DNA of 14,845 bases from CAZEBW01 sp964510205 (GTDB lineage: Bacteria > Chloroflexota > Anaerolineae > VGOG01), in NCBI GenBank assembly GCA_964510205.1, contig CAZEBW010000084.1, positions 1 through 14,845 on the forward strand, given 5' to 3'. Shown here one piece after another: positions 1-4,607 of the stretch; the stretch's first letter is position 1, and each line of letters starts with the position of its first letter. The translations under genes and the position numbers were made by a program. The notes beneath the pieces are model-generated. The model ran no database searches. It was not told where the DNA came from and worked only from the letters and a program-made list of their open reading frames with translations.

Positions 1-54
1 AGAGAGGGTGGTCGTACGGTAGGCGCCGGCGTGATCACCGAGATCTTGGATTGA
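1..54 (+). CDS. tuf: Elongation factor Tu, C-terminal end (partial)
   Basis: Frame 1 reads REGGRTVGAGVITEILD and then TGA. This is the conserved C-terminal strand of domain 3 of EF-Tu, the GTPase that delivers aminoacyl-tRNA to the ribosome. Only the last 17 codons are present; the rest lies left of the window. The next gene, rpmG, starts 9 bases after the stop, so the two are probably cotranscribed. The order tuf, rpmG, tRNA-Trp, secE, nusG is a common bacterial arrangement and supports the call. Confidence 0.93.
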   Translation, partial: REGGRTVGAGVITEILD

Positions 55-63
55 GGAATGTAA

Positions 64-231
64 ATGGCTAAGAAGAAGGCGATACGACACGTCATTACCC
101 TTGCCTGTACAGAGTGCAAGGAACGCAACTACACCAGCAGCAAGAACAGGAGAAACGACCCCGGTCGGTTGGAGCTGAGGAAGTACTGCACCCGGTGTCG
201 AACGCACACGCCCCACAAGGAAACGAAGTAG
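64..231 (+). CDS. rpmG: 50S ribosomal protein L33, zinc-binding form
   Basis: A 55-residue protein starting MAKKKAIRHVITLAC. It is the small basic L33 protein of the large ribosomal subunit. Two CxxC pairs (C15/C18 and C42/C45) are intact, so this is the zinc-binding (C+) paralog rather than the zinc-free form made under zinc limitation. The family signature ERNYTSSKNRRNDPGRLELRKY lies between the pairs (shown here split: ERNYTSSKN, then RRNDPGRLELRKY). Length is typical. The ATG follows the tuf stop closely, with a GAGGAA purine run at 54-59 as a plausible ribosome binding site. Too short for many gene callers, but the identification is secure. Confidence 0.95.
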   Translation: MAKKKAIRHVITLACTECKERNYTSSKNRRNDPGRLELRKYCTRCRTHTPHKETK

Positions 232-315
232 AGATTGGGTATGGCATAGGCACCGGGTAGTCCAGTGGGATGGGGGCGTAGCAACATGAACCTCATCTTG
301 CAAGCTGGAATACAC

Positions 316-389
316 AGGGGGTTAGCTCAATTTGGCAGAGCAACGGTCTCCAAAACCGTAGGTTATGGGTTCGATTCCTATACCCCCTG
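316..389 (+). tRNA. trpT: tRNA-Trp (anticodon CCA)
   Basis: A full cloverleaf can be folded by eye. The acceptor stem AGGGGGT (316-322) pairs perfectly with ACCCCCT (382-388). The D stem is GCTC/GAGC (325-328 with 338-341). The anticodon stem ACGGT/ACCGT (343-347 with 355-359) closes a 7-base loop CTCCAAA with CCA at 350-352. The T stem ATGGG/CCTAT (365-369 with 377-381) encloses TTCGATT. The discriminator is G389, as is usual for bacterial tRNA-Trp. Only CC follows (390-391), then T, so the 3' CCA is not fully encoded and must be added by the nucleotidyltransferase. tRNA-Trp between rpmG and secE is a classic position. Confidence 0.97.
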
Positions 390-410
390 CCTTTTAGATA
401 ATGGCTCTTC

Positions 411-443
411 TTCAAGACACCGTCCCTGAGGCGGTGTCTTGAA
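411..443 (+). repeat. 12-bp perfect hairpin between tRNA-Trp and secE
   Basis: TTCAAGACACCG (411-422) and CGGTGTCTTGAA (432-443) are perfect reverse complements around a 9-base loop. No T-run follows, so it is not a standard intrinsic terminator on the plus strand. It may define the 3' end of the tRNA precursor or shield the secE transcript. Its core ends AAGAC/GTCTT resemble those of the other palindromes at 4334, 8692 and 12204. Confidence 0.7.
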
Positions 444-481
444 CGATTGGGCTGACCATCACGGAGCAGGAGAGAGGGATA

Positions 482-688
482 TTGGCTAAGGCACCGGTCA
501 AGAGAGATAACTTCATTGTTAAATATCTTAAGGAAACCAGAGCAGAGTTAAGGAAGGTAACCTGGCCTACTCGCCAGGAGGTGATGAGCCTAACCTTCAT
601 CGTGGTTACTTTCACGATTTTTATGGCCGCTCTCCTGGGCATCATAGACTATATCTTCGCCTGGGCGTTCGGCCTGATCATCAGATAA
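482..688 (+). CDS. secE: Preprotein translocase subunit SecE
   Basis: A 68-residue protein of the short, single-span SecE type. SecE clamps SecY in the SecYEG channel of the cytoplasmic membrane. The amphipathic helix is followed by the family signature LRKVTWPTRQEVM (about residues 23-35). One hydrophobic membrane segment follows (about 37-66, TFIVVTFTIFMAALL onward). The start is TTG at 482; CAGGAGAGAGGG just upstream (467-478) is a strong ribosome binding site and no ATG fits better. The immediately following nusG is the usual partner. The tail beyond the membrane span is only a few residues long. Confidence 0.95.
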   Translation: MAKAPVKRDNFIVKYLKETRAELRKVTWPTRQEVMSLTFIVVTFTIFMAALLGIIDYIFAWAFGLIIR

Positions 689-791
689 ACATGCCAATGG
701 CAGGCGGAAACAGCGCGGGAATCACGGTGGACAGGGTTCAGCCTGCCGGTGGTCTGAGTTGGAGCGTATTCTTAGTGGAAGCAAAGTGAAC

Positions 792-1379
792 ATGGAAGAG
801 TTGGCAGAAGAAGTAGAAGTCAAAGAAGAAGAGGAAGAAGAAAAGCCAGAGTCAAAAGGAGGAGACTGGTACGTCGTCCACAGCTATTCCGGCTATGAGA
901 ACAAAGTGAAAACCAACCTGGAGCAGCGTATCGAGTCCATGGGGATGCAGGACAAGATATTTCAGGTGGTTGTGCCCACAGAAGAAGAGATCGAGATAAG
1001 GGACGGCCAGCGGCGGACCACTGAAAAAAAGATCTTCCCCGGCTACATCCTGGTAGAGATGCTCATGACCGATGACTCCTGGCACGCTGTCCGCAACACC
1101 CCTGGGGTGACCGGCTTCGTCGGCATGGGTAAGAAACCCACCCCCTTGCGTCCTGAGGAAGTCCAGAAGATCGTGAAACGCATGGAGGAAGAAGCGCCCA
1201 AGATCAAGGTGACCTTCCAACCGGGGCAAAGAGTGAGGATCATAGACGGCCCCTTCACCGATTTCGTGGGCAGCGTTGACGACATAGATATGGACAAAAG
1301 CAAGGTACGCGTACTGGTTGCCTTCTTCGGCCGGGATACGCCAGTTGAACTGGATTTTCTGCAAGTGGAGAAGATGTAG
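792..1379 (+). CDS. nusG: Transcription termination/antitermination factor NusG
   Basis: NusG binds RNA polymerase and modulates pausing, termination and coupling to the ribosome. The protein has 195 residues from the ATG at 792, preceded by GGAAG at 777-781. A longer frame from TTG at 759 would add 11 residues, but the sequence upstream of it is a weaker binding site. Residues 1-22 are a highly acidic extension with a run of Glu. The NGN domain follows (WYVVHSYSGYENKVKTNLE, FPGYILVEM, VRNTPGVTGFVG). The C-terminal KOW domain starts at about residue 140 (PGQRVRIIDGPFTDFVG) and is intact. An 8-bp tandem repeat array begins one base after the stop. Confidence 0.95.
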   Translation: MEELAEEVEVKEEEEEEKPESKGGDWYVVHSYSGYENKVKTNLEQRIESMGMQDKIFQVVVPTEEEIEIRDGQRRTTEKKIFPGYILVEMLMTDDSWHAVRNTPGVTGFVGMGKKPTPLRPEEVQKIVKRMEEEAPKIKVTFQPGQRVRIIDGPFTDFVGSVDDIDMDKSKVRVLVAFFGRDTPVELDFLQVEKM

Positions 1380-1380
1380 G

Positions 1381-1431
1381 TTCGTAAGTTCGTAAATTCG
1401 TAGATTCGTGGATTCGTAGGTTCGTGGATTC
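1381..1431 (+). repeat. Tandem array of an 8-bp unit (TTCGTRRR), six full copies
   Basis: Units TTCGTAAG, TTCGTAAA, TTCGTAGA, TTCGTGGA, TTCGTAGG and TTCGTGGA follow one another at exactly 8-bp spacing from 1381 to 1428. A seventh start, TTC, lies at 1429. TTCGT is invariant and only the last three purines vary. The array starts one base after the nusG stop codon and lies inside the nusG-rplK spacer of an operon. It fits the short tandemly repeated repetitive sequences known from cyanobacteria and other phyla. It has no coding role. Confidence 0.93.
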
Positions 1432-1491
1432 ACATTGAGATTTTCAGCAGAGGTGGCTTCCATGCCCGATCTGCTCGAAAGAGGAGAATGA

Positions 1492-1917
1492 ATGGCTAAG
1501 AAAGTTCAATCAGTGATCAAATTGCAGATTCCGGCTGGCAAAGCCAACCCTGCCCCGCCGGTTGGGCCGGCCCTGGGCCAGCACGGCATCAATATCATGG
1601 CCTTTTGCAAGGAATACAACGCGCGTACATCCGGCCAGGTAGGCAGCATTATCCCTGTCGAGATAACTGTCTACCAAGATGGGTCTTTCACTTTTGTGAC
1701 CAAGACGCCGCCCACCGCCGATTTGCTGAGGAAAGCATGCGGTATAGAGAAAGGTTCTGCGGAGCCCCGCCGGCAAAAGGTGGGTACCATCAGTCGAGAA
1801 CAGTTGCGAGACATCGCTGAGTTGAAGATGAAGGATCTCAATGCGCTAAACATGGCCGGCGCTGAGCGACAGATCGAAGGCACGGCCCGCAGCATGGGGA
1901 TAGAGGTAGTAGATTAG
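1492..1917 (+). CDS. rplK: 50S ribosomal protein L11
   Basis: A 141-residue L11 of normal length. L11 binds the GTPase-associated region of 23S rRNA with L10 and L12 and is needed for RelA-dependent stringent signalling in many bacteria. The N-terminal domain shows the proline-rich IPAGKANPAPPVGPALGQHG block that is diagnostic of the family. The RNA-binding C-terminal domain ends LNMAGAERQIEGTARSMGI. GAAAGAGGAG (1477-1486) precedes the ATG at 1492. It is followed by rplA after 59 bases, as in most bacteria. Confidence 0.97.
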   Translation: MAKKVQSVIKLQIPAGKANPAPPVGPALGQHGINIMAFCKEYNARTSGQVGSIIPVEITVYQDGSFTFVTKTPPTADLLRKACGIEKGSAEPRRQKVGTISREQLRDIAELKMKDLNALNMAGAERQIEGTARSMGIEVVD

Positions 1918-1918
1918 T

Positions 1919-1956
1919 AGGTTGGCAGCAAGTAAATGGGCGCTATTTCCCAACCT
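1919..1956 (+). repeat. Stem-loop in the rplK-rplA spacer
   Basis: AGGTTGG (1919-1925) can pair with CCAACCT (1950-1956), starting within the rplK stop codon context. The loop is about 24 bases and there is no T-run. It could be a weak RNA structure between the two genes. No further role can be read from the sequence. Confidence 0.4.
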
Positions 1957-1976
1957 GCCGACTTCTGGGGAGAGAA

Positions 1977-2690
1977 ATGTCGAAACACGGTAAAAAGTAT
2001 CAAGATGCACTCGAACAGGTAGATCGAACAAAATACTACTCGCCGGAAAGAGCTATCGAGCTGGCTAAGAGCACGTCATACGTCAATTTCGATGCCACGA
2101 TGGAAGTACACATGCGCCTGAGCGTGAATCCTCGCCACGCCGACCAGCAAGTGCGGAGTGTGGTGCTTTTGCCCCATGGGCTGGGTAAAGAAGTGCGCAT
2201 CCTGGTCTTTGCGGAAGGCGAGGCGGAGAAGATAGCTCGCGAGGCTGGTGCGGACTATGTGGGCAGCGACGATCTGGTTGAGAAAATCCAGGAAGGCTGG
2301 CTAGATTTCGATATCGCCATAGCCATACCCCAGATGATGGGCAAAGTGGGTAGGCTGGGCAGGATCTTGGGACCTAGAGGGCTGATGCCCAACCCCAAAG
2401 CTGGCACCATCGTCCCCCCCGAGGACTTGCCGCGAGCCATCAGGGAATCGCGCCTGGGGAAGGTGGAGTTCCGGATTGACAAAACGGCCAACCTGCACGT
2501 GCCCATAGGCAAGATCAGCTTCCCCACGGGCAAGCTAGTGGACAATATGGCAGCCTTGTTTGAGGCCGTCAAGAAAGCCAAACCGCCTAGCGCCAAGGGA
2601 CAGTACGTCAGGAAAATCACCCTGGCCACAACCATGGGGCCAGGCATCAAACTCGATACCTCTCAGGCGTTGGCGTTAGAGGTCGCGTAA
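1977..2690 (+). CDS. rplA: 50S ribosomal protein L1
   Basis: A 237-residue L1 of normal length. L1 forms the mobile stalk near the ribosomal E site and in many bacteria represses its own operon by binding mRNA. Family blocks are present in order: HGKKYQDALEQVDRTKYYSPERA (split: HGKKYQDALEQV, DRTKYYSPERA) near the N-terminus, GADYVGSDDLVEKIQEGWLDF, the loop MGKVGRLGRILGPRGLMPNP, and the C-terminal TMGPGIKLD. GGGGAGAGAA precedes the ATG. The stop at 2688-2690 is followed within one base by a 7-bp tandem repeat array, then by the L10 leader. Confidence 0.97.
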   Translation: MSKHGKKYQDALEQVDRTKYYSPERAIELAKSTSYVNFDATMEVHMRLSVNPRHADQQVRSVVLLPHGLGKEVRILVFAEGEAEKIAREAGADYVGSDDLVEKIQEGWLDFDIAIAIPQMMGKVGRLGRILGPRGLMPNPKAGTIVPPEDLPRAIRESRLGKVEFRIDKTANLHVPIGKISFPTGKLVDNMAALFEAVKKAKPPSAKGQYVRKITLATTMGPGIKLDTSQALALEVA

Positions 2691-2691
2691 A

Positions 2692-2748
2692 CGTGAGGCG
2701 TGAAACGTGAAGATGTGAAACGTGATGCGTGTTGCGTATTTCGTGTCA
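2692..2748 (+). repeat. Degenerate tandem array of a 7-bp unit (CGTGAAA-like), about eight copies
   Basis: CGT starts at 2692, 2699, 2706, 2721, 2728, 2735 and 2742. The register is 7 bp except for one extra base around a decayed unit at 2713. The best copies read CGTGAAA. The array begins right after the rplA stop, just as the 8-bp array begins right after nusG, but unit and period differ. It precedes the structured L10 leader. Confidence 0.8.
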
Positions 2749-2784
2749 GGAGGCAAACCCTGGCAGGGTAGTTGATAAAAGCAA

Positions 2785-2863
2785 GCCTAAGACAGCAGGT
2801 GCGCGGGAGCGCTTAATTGAAGGCCTGCCGAGGCGAAGACAGAGAAGAGATAGCTTTTCTATG
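2785..2863 (+). promoter_or_regulatory. Ribosomal protein L10 leader (rplJL autoregulatory mRNA element)
   Basis: The stretch from 2787 to 2836 carries the hallmark elements of the L10 leader: AAGACAGCAGGTG (2789-2801), the hairpin GCGC-GGGA-GCGC (2801-2812), CTTAATTGAAGGCCTGCC and the conserved CCTGCCGAGG (2824-2833). CAGG at 2796-2799 pairs with CCTG at 2824-2827 to close the element. In Firmicutes this RNA binds the L10(L12)4 complex and controls rplJL by attenuation. Here it sits upstream of rplJ with a terminator directly downstream, so the same mode is expected. The region 2691-3069 has no gene: it holds the 7-bp array, this leader, the attenuator and an inverted repeat. Confidence 0.87.
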
Positions 2864-2899
2864 AGTCTTTGTGTCGGCAGCACAAAGACTTTTGTTTTT
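2864..2899 (+). terminator. Rho-independent attenuator of the L10 leader
   Basis: AGTCTTTGTG (2864-2873) pairs perfectly with CACAAAGACT (2881-2890) around the loop TCGGCAG. The run TTTTGTTTTT follows at once. This is a strong intrinsic terminator placed between the L10 leader and rplJ. It presumably sets the level of rplJL-trx transcription according to free L10-L12 complex. Confidence 0.9.
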
Positions 2900-2942
2900 G
2901 AGGTGCTCCCGAAAAGTCAACCATCGCCGAGTGCCCCGCTCC

Positions 2943-2989
2943 CGCTGGATCGCCAGATCCAGCGGCTTGGCGGCGGGATCTGGCGATCC
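2943..2989 (+). repeat. Nested inverted repeat with two competing hairpins
   Basis: CGCTGGATC (2943-2951) and GATCCAGCG (2956-2964) form a perfect 9-bp hairpin with loop GCCA. The same left part, GGATCGCCAGATCC (2947-2960), is also the exact reverse complement of GGATCTGGCGATCC (2976-2989). The second arm can itself fold as GGATC/GATCC. The folds are mutually exclusive. The element lies between the attenuator and rplJ. Confidence 0.88.
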
Positions 2990-3069
2990 CTTTAGAGCAA
3001 TAACGAGGAGCAACACTTAAGGGGGAGACTATCCGTGATCCAATTCAGTCGAAGGGAGGTGAGGAGAGA

Positions 3070-3609
3070 TTGGCAGTATCAAGAAAGAAAAAGGAACAAC
3101 TGGTATCCTGGTACACCGATCTATTCTCGCGCAGTAGCGCGGCTATTCTGACCAACTATCAAGGTCTGACGGTCGCGGATATCAGCGAATTGCGCGCGAA
3201 GCTGCAGGAAACCCAGAGCGAATATCACGTGACTAGAAACAGGCTGACGAAGCTGGCCCTGGAAGGGGCGAAGCTGCCTGTTCCCGAGGATCTTCTAGAA
3301 GGTCCGACAGCCATTGGTTTCTGCTTCGAAGAGGTACCCGCTGTGGCCAAGGTGTTGGTAGACTTTAGCAAGGAGTCTAAGATTCTGGCCATCAAGGGTG
3401 GGCTTCTGGGCGACAGGATAATCAGCGCTGATGAGGTCACGTCTCTGGCCGAGCTGCCGCCCCGTGAGGTCCTACTGGCCCAGGTCTTGGGTGCTATCCA
3501 GTCGCCGGCCAGCGGAATCGCCAGGGCCATTGCAGGCAATATCCGCGGCATTCTGTACGTGCTCAAAGCGCGAGTTGAACAACTAGAACAACAAGCTAGT
3601 CAAACCTAA
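3070..3609 (+). CDS. rplJ: 50S ribosomal protein L10
   Basis: A 179-residue L10. It anchors the L12 dimers to 23S rRNA and forms the base of the L7/L12 stalk. The N-terminus AVSRKKKEQLVSWYTDLFSRS and the block ILTNYQGLTVADISELRAKL (20 residues) are typical, as is TRNRLTKLALEG. The C-terminal helix that carries L12 is VLKARVEQLEQQ. The start is TTG at 3070, with GGGAGGTGAGGAGAGA immediately upstream; the next ATG is too far inside the domain. It is under control of the L10 leader. rplL follows after 15 bases. Confidence 0.96.
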   Translation: MAVSRKKKEQLVSWYTDLFSRSSAAILTNYQGLTVADISELRAKLQETQSEYHVTRNRLTKLALEGAKLPVPEDLLEGPTAIGFCFEEVPAVAKVLVDFSKESKILAIKGGLLGDRIISADEVTSLAELPPREVLLAQVLGAIQSPASGIARAIAGNIRGILYVLKARVEQLEQQASQT

Positions 3610-3624
3610 AGGAGGTAAATCTAA

Positions 3625-4002
3625 ATGTCAGAAAAACTAGAGAAGATCGTTGAGGAAATTCAGGGATTGACCCTTTTAGAGGCTTCTGATCTGATCGAGC
3701 TTCTGGAGGAAAAGCTGGGGGTGAGCGCGGCAGCGCCGATGGCTGTGGCTGCTGCTCCGGCTGCGGCCGCCGAGGCTGCGGAGGAAGAGAAGACCGAGTT
3801 CGACGTCATCCTGAAAGAGATAGGCCCCAAGAAGATCCAGGTCATCAAGGTAGTGCGCCAGATCACGAGCTTGGGTTTGAAGGAAGCCAAGGAGCTGGTA
3901 GACAGTGCGCCCGGCCCCGTGGTGAAAGCCGTTGCCAAGGAGCAGGCTGAGGACGTCAAGACCAGGTTGGAAGGCGAAGGCGCCGTCGTGGAGATCAAAT
4001 AA
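3625..4002 (+). CDS. rplL: 50S ribosomal protein L7/L12
   Basis: A 125-residue protein with the three-part L12 layout. The dimerization helix pair is at residues 1-30 (EKIVEEIQGLTLLEASDLIELLEEKLG). For clarity its core is LTLLEASDLIELLEEKLG. The flexible hinge at about 34-56 is Ala/Pro/Glu-rich. The C-terminal factor-binding domain runs from about 57 to 125 with KIQVIKVVRQITSLGLKEAK and GAVVEIK. AAAGGAGGT at 3608-3616 gives a near-perfect ribosome binding site 8 bases before the ATG, fitting the need for several copies per ribosome. trx starts two bases after the stop. Confidence 0.97.
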   Translation: MSEKLEKIVEEIQGLTLLEASDLIELLEEKLGVSAAAPMAVAAAPAAAAEAAEEEKTEFDVILKEIGPKKIQVIKVVRQITSLGLKEAKELVDSAPGPVVKAVAKEQAEDVKTRLEGEGAVVEIK

Positions 4003-4004
4003 CG

Positions 4005-4328
4005 ATGAGTAAACCCGTAGCTGTTACCGATGAGACTTTCGAGGCCGAGGTTATCAAGGCGGACGTGCCCGTGCTGACCGACTTCTGGGCAAACTGGTGT
4101 GGTCCTTGTCACATGGTCGCCCCCGTGCTGGAGGAGATCGCTGTTGAGTACGCTGGCCAGCTCAAAATAGCGAAGCTCGACGTAGACAGCAACCCGAACA
4201 CGGCCATGCAATTCGGGGTGATGAGCATCCCCACCTTGATCCTCTTCAAAGATGGCCAGGCCGTCGAGCGGCTGATCGGCGCCATGCCCAAAAAGAGCCT
4301 GCTGGACAAGATAACGCCCCACCTGTAA
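4005..4328 (+). CDS. trxA: Thioredoxin
   Basis: A 107-residue single-domain thioredoxin, a cytoplasmic protein disulfide reductase fed by thioredoxin reductase. The active site WCGPC is at residues 31-35 within FWANWCGPCHMVAPVLEE, the buried Asp is at 26 (LTDFW) and the cis-Pro is Pro76 (SIPT). There is no signal peptide. The ATG at 4005 lies two bases after the rplL stop with no own purine-rich site, so its translation is probably coupled to rplL. Placing thioredoxin as the last gene of a ribosomal stalk operon is unusual; rpoB is normally expected here. Confidence 0.96.
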   Translation: MSKPVAVTDETFEAEVIKADVPVLTDFWANWCGPCHMVAPVLEEIAVEYAGQLKIAKLDVDSNPNTAMQFGVMSIPTLILFKDGQAVERLIGAMPKKSLLDKITPHL

Positions 4329-4333
4329 GATAT

Positions 4334-4373
4334 AAGACTTCCGAAGTCTGCCAGACTTCGGAAGTCTTGTTTT
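4334..4373 (+). terminator. 16-bp hairpin terminator after trxA
   Basis: AAGACTTCCGAAGTCT (4334-4349) and AGACTTCGGAAGTCTT (4353-4368) are perfect reverse complements with a 3-base loop GCC; GTTTT follows. It lies 5 bases after the trxA stop and ends the ribosomal protein operon. Each arm is itself nearly palindromic (AGACTTC-N-GAAGTCT), so alternative smaller hairpins are possible. Confidence 0.85.
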
Positions 4374-4444
4374 GGCCTGGTTCACTGCTGGGTTATGAAT
4401 TCTGAGAATTGATTTGGATAGCCGCAGGTGATTTTCGTTGCTGC

Positions 4445-4531
4445 ACTACACCTTGGAAAGGTGTAGTTTGGGCCAGTTCGTATCGCCAAACAGGCTGCCT
4501 GCCGCCCAAACTACATCATTGATGATGTAGT
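4445..4531 (+). repeat. Nested inverted repeat element in the convergent intergenic region
   Basis: Three perfect pairings overlap. ACTACACCTT/AAGGTGTAGT (4445-4454 with 4458-4467) and ACTACATCAT/ATGATGTAGT (4510-4519 with 4522-4531) are local hairpins. TGTAGTTTGGGC (4462-4473) pairs with GCCCAAACTACA (4504-4515) over 12 bp and excludes the lower parts of both. The design is like that at 2943-2989. The rest of 4374-4607, between the trxA terminator and the end of the convergent membrane-protein gene, shows no gene. Confidence 0.85.
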
Positions 4532-4607
4532 ATCGCTTTATCAGATCACCGTCTCATTACCCGATTATTTTCTAAAACCTCATAACCTGTGAACTGCACC
4601 CTCATTT

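Noticed and set aside
411..443. Intrinsic terminator after tRNA-Trp
   Set aside because: The hairpin is perfect, but no T-run follows on either strand, so I list it only as a hairpin.
1381..1431. CRISPR array
   Set aside because: The units are 8 bp with no spacers; it is a simple tandem repeat.
852..1463. Long minus-strand open frame opposite nusG
   Set aside because: It is antisense to a clear nusG gene, has no recognisable motif, and its first part reads the 8-bp tandem array.
2729..2995. Possible small gene between rplA and rplJ
   Set aside because: It covers the L10 leader, the attenuator and an inverted repeat; the translation shows no family.
3660..4385. 241-codon minus-strand open frame
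   Set aside because: It lies opposite rplL, trxA and their terminator, which are certain genes; its composition reflects their codons in reverse.
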